60,295 nucleotides of DNA from an uncultured Lentisphaeria bacterium (GCA_949287225.1 CASEFP010000131.1:1-60295), one strand, 5' to 3'. Shown: positions 27,201-36,810, counted from the first letter of the stretch. Notes: a model not told the origin generated them from the sequence alone. A program made the numbers and translations.

Positions 27201-29900
27201 ATGTTGCAGCAGAAATGGAAAAAAGGAATTCTGATACTGGGGCTTTCCCTCGGTGCGGCGCTGGCCTCCGCGGCGGATAAAGTGGAGGTGTTCGTCTCCC
27301 CGAATCCGGTCCAGGTCGGCATTGAGGCACGGCTTGTGATCCGCTCCAATGACGGCACGGCGAACCGGATCCGCAGCAGCCTGCCGAAAATCGACGGCCT
27401 GCGCTGGGGCAGCGGCTCCAGCAGCAGCCAGAGCATCAGCATCGTAAACGGACGCCGCACGTCGGTCTATGAGTGCGGGATTCCCTTTATCGTGGAAAAA
27501 GAAGGGAAATACACAATCCCCTCGCTGCGGCTGACGCACAGCAAAGAACGGACGAAACCCGTGGAATTCCAGGCTGTCATGCCGACGCTTGCGTCTCAGC
27601 GGGCGACCTCCGGCCTCCGCGGCGCGTCTCCTGTGCCGCGCCTGCGCGGAATGCCCGCGCCTTCCCGCCGTTCCCTCCGGCGTGCGCCTCAGCCTCAGAA
27701 TCCGCCGGAACAGGAGCAGGAGGAGGCTTCTCAGGGCGGCGTCACGCTGGATGAGGCGATGTTCGCCCGCGCATCCATCGCCTCCGACCGCAAGGAGTAT
27801 TACGTCGGCGAGGAGATTCCGCTTCAGATCAATGTCTATATTCTTCACGGTGTCCGCGCGCAGCTTTCGTGGCCGACGGTCAGTTTCGGCGAACGGGACG
27901 GCGCTGTGCTCAGGGATTATAAGAGCGTGAACGATCAGAATCCGAATTTCGACCGTCCGACGGAGACTACAGCAGAGGTGGACGGCCGTCCCTACAAAGT
28001 TTACTCCTTCCAGACAGCATTCCGCCCGATTTCCGCAGGCGAAATGAAGATATCCACCGTCACGCAGGGAGCCTTGATCGTGCCGGACAACCGTCCGTCG
28101 CGCACGGATTCGCTGTTTGACGACTTTTTCGGGGGGAGTTTCTTCTCCCGTGACCGCGAGATCGCCCGCACGCTCCAGACAGAGCCCGCGGCCATCACGG
28201 TGAAAGCGCTTCCGCCGCCTCCGAAGGACGCGTTTTTCACGGGTCTGGTCGGATCCTGGCGTTCGGAAGTCGAAATCACTCCCCCGCCTTACAAGACCGG
28301 TGAACCCATTACGCTCCGGATCAAATTCCACGGGACGGGTTCGCTTGATACGCTCCGCGCGCAGACGTTGAATATGAAGGGATACCGCGTTTATCCGCCT
28401 GAAATCGAAAAGAGTGTGAATTCCGCGGAGGTCCGCTACATCCTGATTCCGACGGAACGGCTCGACACCGGCAAGGACAACCTCGTGCTTCCGCCGTATG
28501 CCACGTTCAATCCCGAAACCGGGAAATACGAGACGCAGTCGTTCAGCCGGAAGCTGGATATTGAACAGGGGTCCTATTCCGCCTCCTCCGTTGCGGCCGA
28601 TTACACCGCGCCATCCGTCCAGACCGCAGGCCCGGACGAGTCCGAACGGCGCAGGCCCGAAGAGATTCTCTATCTCAAGAAACTGGACCGTTCCGGCGTG
28701 CGGATGCCGCTTTACCGGAATGCGCTGTTCACGGGAGTGCCTCTGGTTATTCTCGGACTCCTGTTCTGGATCATCTGCGAGATCGTCCATCTCCGGCGCA
28801 AGACTCTGGAAAACGATCCGTCGATTCTCCGGCGGAACGCGGCAAAGAAACGCAGAGGCGAACTTCTCGCCCGTTTGAAAGCGCTGAATCCGCAGGAACT
28901 CTCCTCGGTTTCCGGCGACATCGCCTCCTATCTTGCCGATCTTGCGGATCTTCCGCCGGGAAGTGATCTGCGCGAAGCTTCTTCCGCCGTGCGTGCGGAC
29001 GCGCCGGAACTCGCTGATATGCTTGAGGAAATCGCACAGTCCGCGTGGATGCCTTCGCAGGAGACGCGTTTCACGCCGGAATTCCGGCATCGTCTGGTGA
29101 AGGCGCTCTCCCGGCTCGGTGCTGTTGCCGTCGCGCTGATCGCCTTTTCCGTTCCGGCTTACGGTGCGGATGTCACTCTCGCGAAGGAGGCTCCGATCAC
29201 AAACAGCGCGGAGGCCATGACCGCCTATGACTCAGGCAGATTCGAGGAGGCGGGGAAGTTCTATGCTTCGCGTCTGGAAAAATCCAGACCGTCCGCGCGC
29301 GTCCTTTACAACATGGGGAACTGCCTCTACAAGCTGGACAATCTGCCGCGGGCACTGATTTGTTATGAACGGGCTTCGCGTCTGGCTCCGCGCGATTCGG
29401 ATATTCTTGAGAATCTGAATCTTGTGCGCCGCAAGCTCGGGCTGCCGGAAAAATATCTGATCGCGTCGCCGTCGGACATTCCGGTTTATCTGCGCGACTC
29501 TCTGCGGCCTGACGAGTGGATGCTTCTCCTGGCTTTCGGGGCGGCGCTGATTCTTGCCGGACTTGGGATCCGGCGGATCATGACGGCACGCACGCCGTTT
29601 CGGGTTCTGCTTGTTGCGGGATGTGTCTTCATTGCCGGTTCCGCCGTTGCGTCGCTTTCGCAGAAAATGACGGTCTACAATGAAAAATACGCGATTGTGA
29701 CGGTGCGCAATGCTCCTGTCTATTCTCTGCCGTCCGAGAAGTCGGGCCGGATCGAGATGAAACTCAAGGCCGGCGAGGAGGTGCTGATCGGAGAGCGGCG
29801 GATGGATTGGGTCCGCGTCCGCTCCGGGGATGCCGAAGGATGGATGCGTGCCGGTGATGTCGCGAGCCTCTGGACACCACGCGGCATCTCCGCCAACTGA
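27201..29900 (+). CDS. BatD-BatE fusion: oxygen-tolerance protein with TPR and SH3-like domain
   Basis: 899 residues. A signal peptide (GILILGLSLGAALASAAD) is followed by a BatD region of beta sandwich repeats (DKVEVFVSPNPVQVG..., FARASIASDRKEYYVGEEIPLQINVYIL, and so on) and a membrane segment near residues 512-533. A relic signal peptide begins at V633 (VKALSRLGAVAVALIAFSVP). The BatE-like part has TPR repeats (SARVLYNMGNCLYKLDNLPRAL), two more membrane segments and a final SH3b domain (APVYSLPSEKSGRIEMKLKAGEEV). It should work with the BatB-C fusion in one membrane complex. A perfect hairpin lies 8 bases after the stop. Confidence 0.85.
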   Translation: MLQQKWKKGILILGLSLGAALASAADKVEVFVSPNPVQVGIEARLVIRSNDGTANRIRSSLPKIDGLRWGSGSSSSQSISIVNGRRTSVYECGIPFIVEKEGKYTIPSLRLTHSKERTKPVEFQAVMPTLASQRATSGLRGASPVPRLRGMPAPSRRSLRRAPQPQNPPEQEQEEASQGGVTLDEAMFARASIASDRKEYYVGEEIPLQINVYILHGVRAQLSWPTVSFGERDGAVLRDYKSVNDQNPNFDRPTETTAEVDGRPYKVYSFQTAFRPISAGEMKISTVTQGALIVPDNRPSRTDSLFDDFFGGSFFSRDREIARTLQTEPAAITVKALPPPPKDAFFTGLVGSWRSEVEITPPPYKTGEPITLRIKFHGTGSLDTLRAQTLNMKGYRVYPPEIEKSVNSAEVRYILIPTERLDTGKDNLVLPPYATFNPETGKYETQSFSRKLDIEQGSYSASSVAADYTAPSVQTAGPDESERRRPEEILYLKKLDRSGVRMPLYRNALFTGVPLVILGLLFWIICEIVHLRRKTLENDPSILRRNAAKKRRGELLARLKALNPQELSSVSGDIASYLADLADLPPGSDLREASSAVRADAPELADMLEEIAQSAWMPSQETRFTPEFRHRLVKALSRLGAVAVALIAFSVPAYGADVTLAKEAPITNSAEAMTAYDSGRFEEAGKFYASRLEKSRPSARVLYNMGNCLYKLDNLPRALICYERASRLAPRDSDILENLNLVRRKLGLPEKYLIASPSDIPVYLRDSLRPDEWMLLLAFGAALILAGLGIRRIMTARTPFRVLLVAGCVFIAGSAVASLSQKMTVYNEKYAIVTVRNAPVYSLPSEKSGRIEMKLKAGEEVLIGERRMDWVRVRSGDAEGWMRAGDVASLWTPRGISAN

Positions 29901-29908
29901 TGCGGAAA

Positions 29909-29934
29909 CGGAAGAATGCGAACGCATTCTTCCG
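29909..29934 (+). terminator. Perfect 12-bp hairpin after the BatD-BatE gene
   Basis: CGGAAGAATGCG and CGCATTCTTCCG separated by AA. The same hairpin type ends several genes next to repeat arrays (after apgM and uvrA). It lacks a long T-run, so termination is possible but not shown. Confidence 0.55.
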
Positions 29935-29968
29935 GATCTGGCAAAGTTCGTTTGAATTCGCAGTCCGT

Positions 29969-30211
29969 TTACTTCTTCTGCCGGTCTGGTGTTGTCTCCC
30001 GTTTCCGGATCCTGGCAAAAATATTCCGCATAAACGGATCTTCGTTTTCCAGATAGTCACGATAATCTGCGGAAACAGGGCGGTACAGATACGCCAGATA
30101 TGCCTCCGGAGAGAGCGGAAGTTCAATTTCGACATCAAGATGGAGGCTGTCCGAGGCACTTTTGCAGTCATGCTGTTTTCTGCTATCGGCATTAATGCTG
30201 CCGGAGCGATG
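29969..30211 (-). pseudogene. Possible C-terminal gene fragment cut at the repeat element
   Basis: Minus-strand frame of 80 codons with no start codon near its beginning. It reads like protein (DSLHLDVEIELPLSPEAYLAYLYRPV, then ENEDPFMRNIFARIRKRE) and ends in a normal stop. Its upstream end lies 9 bases from the 153-bp element at 30220, as if the element, or a rearrangement at it, removed the 5' part. No family recognised. This could be chance. Confidence 0.35.
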
Positions 30212-30219
30212 TCATCCCA

Positions 30220-30372
30220 TTGATTCAAAAAAATCAGTTTCATACAGCGATGCTCTGCATCGCAAAAATGCTTCGTGCAGGACTATCAGTCCTGCCGCGC
30301 ACCCGCTGCGTAAGCTGGTCGCCGCAGGCGAAATCCCCGATACCGCGTATGCTTGCATCGCGGTAATTCATT
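30220..30372 (+). repeat. 153-bp hairpin element, copy 2
   Basis: Same ends, length and orientation as 12746-12898, with 5 differences by eye. Most differences fall in loops or at the CCAGCTG stem (CACCCGCTGCG here). It is followed by a normal promoter for the LacI gene, so the element ends before 30440. Confidence 0.85.
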
Positions 30373-30440
30373 TTTCAAGGAAGACTTCTCATGTTCGAGG
30401 GCGGAAAAAGAAAAAGTTAAATATTTCTCTCTTCTTCCCC

Positions 30441-30469
30441 TTGTTTTTATCAACCGATTGATATATAAT
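30441..30469 (+). promoter_or_regulatory. Promoter with internal operator-like palindrome, LacI-type operon
   Basis: TTGTTT at 30441, 17-base spacer, perfect TATAAT at 30464. The spacer holds ATCAACCGATTGAT (30449-30462), an inverted repeat ATCAA...TTGAT with a central CG, like operators of LacI-family proteins. Its place between -35 and -10 suggests autorepression. Confidence 0.65.
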
Positions 30470-30497
30470 TTAAACAACCCAGGGGAGTCATGATTTT

Positions 30498-31556
30498 ATG
30501 GAATATCATACCAAGCGACTGACAATGCAGAATATCGCCGATATGGCTGGAGTCGACAAGGCTGTTGTATCCAAAGTAGTCAACAACGCCAAAATCATCC
30601 CCGCCAGCCGCGAGAAGGTGGAGCGTGTCCGCGAGATCATCCGGAATTATCACTATACTCCATTCAGTGCGGCGCAGTCTCTGGCCACGAAACGCACGCG
30701 CCAGATCGCGTTTCTTCTTTCGGAAGCGAGCGAAGCGCTTTTTGCCAATCCGGCCTTCTCGCTGATGCTGACCGGTGCCGTCCGGGCATGTCAACAGTTT
30801 CACTATCAATGTCAGGTGGACATCTGCGACTTCATGAACATTCATGATTTCATCGTTCCGGAAAATCTGCGAAACCGCAGTATCGACGGCTGTATTCTAG
30901 CCGGAGCACTGTATGACGACGCCCTGTCAAAGATTGCGGAAATCCGGATGCCGGCAGTTGTTCTCGGCGGACAGAATATCCGCCAGAAGGTTCCCATCAT
31001 CAGCCGCGACAGCCTTAAGGAAAACGGCATTTTTCTTGATTATGTACTCAGTAAAGGCCACACTCGGATATGGGTTGCTGGAATCTCTACCAATTCAAAA
31101 CACGATTTCAAAGTTCTGCAGGCCTCCCGTCCGCAAATGGATATCCGTCTGCTTGACGGACCTCATCCGGATGAAATCGTTTACGCCTATCACTGGGCAA
31201 AACAGTTTCTTGCCCTGCCTCCGGACAAGCGTCCGACACTGATTTTCGGCGCGGATCAGTTCTGCTGCGTCATGGCGCGCGAGCTGGACAAGCATGGAAT
31301 CTCCTGTCCGGAGAAGATCAGTTTCATGAGTTTCAGCGATACGGAGATGGCGGCCTGTTACAATCCGGCGCTGACCGTTTATGCCGAACGCCATTTCGAT
31401 GTCGGATTCTGCGGCGCCAGAGTGCTCATTGAAATGATCGAGAAGAATCTTTCACTGGAGGAATCGATCCGTCTCGCAAACCGGGAAATCATGACCAGTA
31501 ATCTGATCGAACGGGATTCTGTGAAAAATCTGAAAATGGAGGGAAAAAAAGCATGA
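30498..31556 (+). CDS. LacI family transcriptional regulator
   Basis: 352 residues. N-terminal LacI helix-turn-helix ([22 protein letters not shown]) and hinge, then a periplasmic-binding-protein-like sensor ([68 protein letters not shown]). It probably binds a sugar and controls this operon, including itself, through the palindrome in its promoter. The 3' end overlaps the next gene by ATGA. GGGGAG lies about 10 bases before the ATG. Confidence 0.92.
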   Translation: MEYHTKRLTMQNIADMAGVDKAVVSKVVNNAKIIPASREKVERVREIIRNYHYTPFSAAQSLATKRTRQIAFLLSEASEALFANPAFSLMLTGAVRACQQFHYQCQVDICDFMNIHDFIVPENLRNRSIDGCILAGALYDDALSKIAEIRMPAVVLGGQNIRQKVPIISRDSLKENGIFLDYVLSKGHTRIWVAGISTNSKHDFKVLQASRPQMDIRLLDGPHPDEIVYAYHWAKQFLALPPDKRPTLIFGADQFCCVMARELDKHGISCPEKISFMSFSDTEMAACYNPALTVYAERHFDVGFCGARVLIEMIEKNLSLEESIRLANREIMTSNLIERDSVKNLKMEGKKA

Positions 31557-32308
31557 AGAATACCGGAAAAATGTTTGTCTGGAAATTGAATTCATTTACA
31601 TTGATAGAGCTGCTTGTCGTGATATCAATCATTGCAGTTCTTGCCGCGATGCTGCTTCCGGCTTTGCAGAAAGCCAGGGAAAGCGCAAAAGATATCGCCT
31701 GCCGCAATAATTTGAGAACCTATCATTCGCTTATGATACAGTATGTCAATGATTACCGGGGATATTATCCGCAATGGATGGGAGAGACATACTGCTGGAG
31801 CCGCCAGCTTGGAGAATTGTATTTGAATCATAAATACAACGGCAGTGACTACACCGTGATCCGCAGCAAAGTTTTCCATTGTCCGGGAGGTGTCATCAGT
31901 CAGCAGTATCCCCAAAACCCGCGCGGATATGCGATGAATGCCTATGTAGCCGGGAGCGATGCGTATTATTCCGGAACCGAACAGCCCGCGGGCCTTACCG
32001 ATGTCAATCAGCGCGACGTTCCGTTCCAGAACAATGCGCAGATGATGCTTGTGGCTGACTTCGCACTGGATGGAGAAGAGACTTTTTTCGGCGGGAAGGC
32101 TGCAAATTGCGAATATCTCTATCGCTGGCATGGGAAACGGATTATCAACCGCCATCACAGGAAAATAAATTATGTCGTCAAAAACGGTTCCGTCATGCAG
32201 TCTGGAAAACGCAATGACGGGACAACCGGCGATATCGGACTGAACATCATCTGGTTCATCGCCGACCGGACACGTTATATGAAAAACAACGTTACCTGTT
32301 CTTTTTAA
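31553..32308 (+). CDS. Prepilin-type N-terminal cleavage/methylation protein
   Basis: 251 residues. Type IV prepilin/pseudopilin leader with [31 protein letters not shown]: processing site before Phe, Glu at +5, then one hydrophobic helix. The remainder is a small globular domain with [24 protein letters not shown] and a degenerate version of the C-terminal H-x9-DG motif (NG here). Such proteins are greatly expanded in Lentisphaerota, Planctomycetes and Verrucomicrobia, mostly of unknown role. ATGA overlap with the LacI regulator and 15 bases to the next enzyme gene suggest a single transcript. Confidence 0.9.
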   Translation: MKNTGKMFVWKLNSFTLIELLVVISIIAVLAAMLLPALQKARESAKDIACRNNLRTYHSLMIQYVNDYRGYYPQWMGETYCWSRQLGELYLNHKYNGSDYTVIRSKVFHCPGGVISQQYPQNPRGYAMNAYVAGSDAYYSGTEQPAGLTDVNQRDVPFQNNAQMMLVADFALDGEETFFGGKAANCEYLYRWHGKRIINRHHRKINYVVKNGSVMQSGKRNDGTTGDIGLNIIWFIADRTRYMKNNVTCSF

Positions 32309-32323
32309 CAGAAAGGTCTGAAA

Positions 32324-35300
32324 ATGATAAAATTCTCCTCTCTTCTCCTGAGCGCACTCCTGCTGGGATTTCAGCTGACGGGACTTGAAAAAGTCTTTGA
32401 ACTGAAAGGCCCCCTCGACATGACCGGAGTCAAAAAGGTCATTCCCGTTCATCCGGAATTCAACTTCACTCCGGATCAGTCCTTTACCGCGGAGCTCAAA
32501 TACCGGCAGGATGCGCCGAATCCGGACAAAGCCTACAGCAGCAGTATCCTTGCGTGCGGTTTCTGGAGGATGAAAGCGGCGAACAAGTTCGGAACCCCGA
32601 TCTTCAATGCTTCCGGCAGAGAAAACGGCAGATGGAAAACCTTCTACTCCGTGGTTGCCCCCTTGAAAAACTCTCTCGGGCAGTGGCATCATATTGCTTT
32701 CGTAAGAGACGCCAGGCAGAAAAGACTGCGTTTTTACCATAATGGAAAACTGCTCAGGGAACTGCCGGACGCACAGGAGAAAATTTTCTCCTCCGCCTCG
32801 GCTCCGCTGGTGATCGGAGGAATCTTCCGGGGAACGGTCCGCGATATCATTCTCTGGGACGGAGTGAAAGACCGGTTCGATTCCGGTCCCGGCCGGAAAT
32901 CCGCCCCGGAAAGTGTGAAGGTGGATCCGGAACTGCAGAACAGCTGGAACCTTCTGCGGGAGCATAATCTCAATATTGTCCCGGCCCCCAAAAAAATCCG
33001 CCTGACGGAATCTCCTTTTCCCTTTCGTCCCGCCGAGTGGAGTGTGAATTTCACGGATCAATCTTCCGCGCCCGGCTATGCCGTGTTCTGTGAACGCGCG
33101 GGAAAACCCTGTGGAGGCAGACATCTTATCGAGGAAAAATACAATCGTTCCTTCAAACCCCAGGAATACCGCATTGATTTTTCCGGGACGGAAGAGGCAC
33201 GGCACATTCTTCTGGAAGGAGCGGATTCCGACGGCCTGCGATATGCCTGGCTTACGCTGGCGTATCTGGTGGATGAGCAGAAGAGAATCCATCCGGCTTC
33301 CATTTCCGATTACCCGGGATTTCGCGGAAGAAGCGTCTATTCATTTGCTCCGGGCGGGAAAGCGGAAAAGTTCTTTCCTGTCATTGAGGATGCGTTCCGG
33401 CAGAAAACAAACAGCATGGAAATCAGCTATCTGACCGATTTTGAAAAATGGGTGCAGTGGCCTCTTTCGGAATGGAAGAAGGTAAACGCCTATGCCGCGG
33501 CGCGCGGAATCCGGCTTTTTGCCTATTGCTTTCCCAAGGTTCTGGATCTGGGGAAGGATTTCCGGAAATGGATTCCGGAGGGATATTCGCATTACTATTA
33601 TCCCTATAAGCCGCAGGAAGGGCTGATCGGTTACGGCAGCGGCGCATACAGCTGGAGCAGGGACGATCTGGCACGGGCGCGGGCAGAAAAAATTGCGCAG
33701 TTCTGTGCGGATACAGGTCTGCGCGGGGTGATCATCCACGCCATTGATCACGGGGGCTTTGAAAATCCGGGCAACTGGGCGAAACGGACGGAAATGGATC
33801 GCAAGAGATGGGGCGATGACTACGCATCCGCCCATGCGCACCTGATGAATCTGTTCATTTCAGAAATTCATAAAAAATCCCCGGATACCCTGATATGGGT
33901 GATTCCTTACCCTTATGTCGCCACAAAGGATGAAAAAACACTCCGTTTCTACCGGGATCTTTCAAAACAGCTGATCAGGCACAATACCATGCTTCCGCTG
34001 CGGGAGGCCGTCCGCGATCTTTTTGTTTCTGCACACAAGGCTTACGGGGATGCCGTCGTAAATACTGCTTATTATCCTTTTCTCTGGAATTTCTATCCTT
34101 CCTGCATGAATGCCGGAAGATTCGCGGCAACTTTTTTCCTGGCAGAAAAAGACCATATGACATATTATCCCGGAAGTCTGCTGGGGACCAGCGGGAATCC
34201 GAGCAAAGCGATTGCCGCGGAGTATCTCTGGAATCCCTTCGCTCCCGGCGGCGCTTACCTTCCGGAGGACAAATACGACTATTCCGTTGTCTTCGAAAGT
34301 GTTCCCGTCATTGAGAAGGAGCTGCTCCTTCGTGTGGCGGCACGGATAGCGGGGGAAAAGGCCGCGCCTGCGTTTGCCCGGATTTATGCCTGCAAATTTA
34401 CGGACAAGATTCCGGAGCTGCCCCATGATCTGCTCCCCGCTGGAACGGATCACAAACAATATTTTGAGTCTCTTCTTGCGGATGTCCGTGCCGCGCGCAA
34501 AGTTTATGATTCCGCGAAGGATCTTGTTGTCCCGTCCGGCCGCGCAGCTTCCCGGCTGCTTGAAGATTTCCTGATCCGGATGGAACTTCTGACGCAGGCG
34601 AGACTTCACTGTATCCGGGCGCGGGAGGCGTTGAAGCAAGATGACATCGCGACGGCGGAAAAAGAGGCCGCGGCAGGCAGGGAAATCTTGAAACAACCGA
34701 AAGCGCGCATCCGCAACCTCTACCGGAAAATTGAAGCGGATCTCGAAATCGCCGACGAAATTCAGTTGAATCTGGCAAAAAACAAATTCCTGAAAACGAT
34801 CCCGGAACGTAAAATCAGGCTTGGATTCTACCGGTATTCCGGAACTGCGGACATTCAGGATTATATCGGAATCCTGCCGGAAACATTGAACGGAGCCGCA
34901 GGAATCTCCTGCGCGCTGATCTCCAATCTGACAAAGCAGAATCTGAAATCGTTTGATGTCATCCTCTTCAACGCCGTTGCGGACATCGGAGACTCCGACG
35001 AACCCTGGCGGCAGAATCTGAAGGATTTCGTCCATGCCGGAGGCGGCGTGATTTTCACCCACAATGCGGTCGGGCGTTTCAGCGGAGGGTTGAAAGAGCC
35101 GCTCTTTCCCGGAATCTGTGCGGGTTTTCTGGAAAGAGCGGAAACTCCTGAACTGATCTTTTCCGATGGAGAAAAATCCAGACATGTTTACGTGGATCAC
35201 TGTCAGATCAAGGCCGGTCCGGCGGGGCAGGTCATTTGCCGCGATCGCTTCCGGCAGCCCGTCACGGTCATCGGGAAACAGGGAAAAGGGCGTGCTGTTT

Positions 35301-35440
35301 ATACCGGAGAAATATTCGGAGTCAGTTCCCGCGGTCATTTTGTCAATCCCGGGTGGAGTGAATGGCTTCGCCTCTTCAAACTGATTCGCTGGTCGTCCGG
35401 AGACAACGCGTTTCAATGGGAAAATACCGGCGGACGCTGA
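32324..35440 (+). CDS. Multidomain secreted glycoside hydrolase-like protein (LamG, hexosaminidase-like, ThuA-like)
   Basis: 1038 residues. Signal peptide about residues 1-20 (MIKFSSLLLSALLLGFQLTG). Residues about 40-190 fit a LamG/concanavalin-like domain (GQWHHIAFVRD, LRFYHNGKLL). Residues about 220-330 look like the N-terminal domain of GH20/GH84 enzymes (NIVPAPKKIRL, YRIDFSG, DSDGLRYAWLTL), with the usual junction SDYPGFRGRSVYSF into a barrel. The barrel lacks an obvious DE pair but has HAIDHGGFENPG. A helical region follows, and residues about 850-1030 resemble a ThuA/class I amidotransferase-like fold (FDVILFNAVADIGDSD, FVHAGGGVIFTHN). Substrate unknown, probably N-acetylhexosamine-containing glycans. 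Confidence 0.7.
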   Translation: MIKFSSLLLSALLLGFQLTGLEKVFELKGPLDMTGVKKVIPVHPEFNFTPDQSFTAELKYRQDAPNPDKAYSSSILACGFWRMKAANKFGTPIFNASGRENGRWKTFYSVVAPLKNSLGQWHHIAFVRDARQKRLRFYHNGKLLRELPDAQEKIFSSASAPLVIGGIFRGTVRDIILWDGVKDRFDSGPGRKSAPESVKVDPELQNSWNLLREHNLNIVPAPKKIRLTESPFPFRPAEWSVNFTDQSSAPGYAVFCERAGKPCGGRHLIEEKYNRSFKPQEYRIDFSGTEEARHILLEGADSDGLRYAWLTLAYLVDEQKRIHPASISDYPGFRGRSVYSFAPGGKAEKFFPVIEDAFRQKTNSMEISYLTDFEKWVQWPLSEWKKVNAYAAARGIRLFAYCFPKVLDLGKDFRKWIPEGYSHYYYPYKPQEGLIGYGSGAYSWSRDDLARARAEKIAQFCADTGLRGVIIHAIDHGGFENPGNWAKRTEMDRKRWGDDYASAHAHLMNLFISEIHKKSPDTLIWVIPYPYVATKDEKTLRFYRDLSKQLIRHNTMLPLREAVRDLFVSAHKAYGDAVVNTAYYPFLWNFYPSCMNAGRFAATFFLAEKDHMTYYPGSLLGTSGNPSKAIAAEYLWNPFAPGGAYLPEDKYDYSVVFESVPVIEKELLLRVAARIAGEKAAPAFARIYACKFTDKIPELPHDLLPAGTDHKQYFESLLADVRAARKVYDSAKDLVVPSGRAASRLLEDFLIRMELLTQARLHCIRAREALKQDDIATAEKEAAAGREILKQPKARIRNLYRKIEADLEIADEIQLNLAKNKFLKTIPERKIRLGFYRYSGTADIQDYIGILPETLNGAAGISCALISNLTKQNLKSFDVILFNAVADIGDSDEPWRQNLKDFVHAGGGVIFTHNAVGRFSGGLKEPLFPGICAGFLERAETPELIFSDGEKSRHVYVDHCQIKAGPAGQVICRDRFRQPVTVIGKQGKGRAVYTGEIFGVSSRGHFVNPGWSEWLRLFKLIRWSSGDNAFQWENTGGR

Positions 35441-35483
35441 CAACAGGCACTGCTGCAGGCAACCCATACAGGCAATTTCTTTG

Positions 35484-35513
35484 TGCGGCAGAATGCCATG
35501 ACATCCTGCCGCA
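35484..35513 (+). terminator. Hairpin after the multidomain enzyme gene
   Basis: 8-bp stem TGCGGCAG/CTGCCGCA with a 14-base loop, 43 bases after the stop. There is no T-run directly behind, so it is only a candidate. The rest of the 35441-35676 gap holds only the proB promoter. Confidence 0.35.
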
Positions 35514-35579
35514 TCTCAAGTTCTGCTGTATGTTTTCTGATTTTTTTGCATAAGTTTTCTCCTGTCAATCCTCCCGTAA

Positions 35580-35607
35580 TGGACAAATCATTTTTCCGGA
35601 GTATATT
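35580..35607 (+). promoter_or_regulatory. Promoter of proB-miaB
   Basis: TGGACA at 35580, 16-base spacer, TATATT at 35602, leader of about 60 bases to the ATG at 35677. Confidence 0.45.
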
Positions 35608-35676
35608 ATTGCCCTTGATTTCTCAAGTGCGGGAGATCCTGCGGAAAAAAGTGCAATGATTGACAGAGAATAAAAA

Positions 35677-36810
35677 ATGAATACGGAAAATGTCGAGCTG
35701 CGAAAGAAACTGATCCGGAACTGCCATCGGATCGTGGTCAAGGCCGGAACACGCCTCCTGACCGATCCCGACTCGCTGCCTGTTCTGATCGGGCAGATCA
35801 AAACGATCCGCGACGCGGGAAAACAGGTCATCCTCGTCTCCTCCGGCGCGGTCGGAACCGGAATGAAGGTTCTGAAGATGAAGAAACGCCCGCGCAAGCT
35901 TTCCGAAGTCCAGGCGCTCGCCGCGCTCGGACAGGGAAAGCTGATGGCGATGTATGAACTCGAATGCGAGAAATCCGGTTTCCGCTGCGCCCAGATCCTG
36001 CTGACCGCCGATGACCTGCGCTCCCGCGAGCGGCACCTCAACGCGCTGAACTGCATCGAGACGCTGCTCTCCCAGAACATTCTTCCGATCATCAACGAGA
36101 ACGACCCCGTTTCCGTCGAGGAACTCAAGTTCGGCGACAATGACATCCTCGCCTCGCTTCTGGCCTCGATGACGCGCGCCGACCTGACGATCATTCTCAC
36201 CACCGTGGACGGGCTCAAGAAACCCAATCCGGACGGGACGCTTGGCGAACGCATCTCCGTCGTGCGCGGCATCACCGACACCCAGCGCGACATGGCAACG
36301 GGAACCGACGACGGCAACATGTCCATCGGCGGCATGACCTCCAAGCTCCGGGCCGCCGATATTCTCAACTCCGCGGGGGAAGCGCTCTGGCTTGCCTCCG
36401 GGCGCGAACCGGACATTCTCGGGCGCATCTTTGCAGGCGACGACGTCGGCACGATTTTCCTGCCGCTGAACGCGAAAAAGAAGATGGAGTCCCGCAAACG
36501 CTGGCTTTCGACCTTCTCGCGCCCGAAGGGAAAACTGGTGATCGACGACGGCGCCGTGGCGGCGCTCCGGAAAAAAGGGTGCAGTCTCCTGGCCTCCGGC
36601 ATTTTCGCCGTGAACGGAGAGTTCGAGCGCGGCGACGTGCTCGAAATCGTCTCCGGCTCCAATACGCTGGTCGCCAAAGGCCTGACGAATTTCTCCGCCG
36701 CCGAATGCCGTCTCCTGATGGGGCACAAATCCTCGGAAAATCATCTGATTCTGCGATACGACGCCGATGACGAGGTTGTGCACCGCAACAACATGTACGT
36801 GGTGAAATGA
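35677..36810 (+). CDS. proB: Glutamate 5-kinase with PUA domain
   Basis: 377 residues. Phosphorylates glutamate in the first step of proline synthesis. The amino-acid kinase domain shows IVVKAGTRLL, VILVSSGAVGTGM, NENDPVS and FGDNDILASLLASM, ending with GGMTSKLRAADI. The C-terminal PUA domain (residues about 280-365) is the usual form in bacteria (VIDDGAVAALRKKGCSLLASGIFAVNGEFERGDVL). The last 4 bases overlap miaB. The start ATG has only AGAGAAT upstream, and no better in-frame ATG was found. Confidence 0.95.
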   Translation: MNTENVELRKKLIRNCHRIVVKAGTRLLTDPDSLPVLIGQIKTIRDAGKQVILVSSGAVGTGMKVLKMKKRPRKLSEVQALAALGQGKLMAMYELECEKSGFRCAQILLTADDLRSRERHLNALNCIETLLSQNILPIINENDPVSVEELKFGDNDILASLLASMTRADLTIILTTVDGLKKPNPDGTLGERISVVRGITDTQRDMATGTDDGNMSIGGMTSKLRAADILNSAGEALWLASGREPDILGRIFAGDDVGTIFLPLNAKKKMESRKRWLSTFSRPKGKLVIDDGAVAALRKKGCSLLASGIFAVNGEFERGDVLEIVSGSNTLVAKGLTNFSAAECRLLMGHKSSENHLILRYDADDEVVHRNNMYVVK

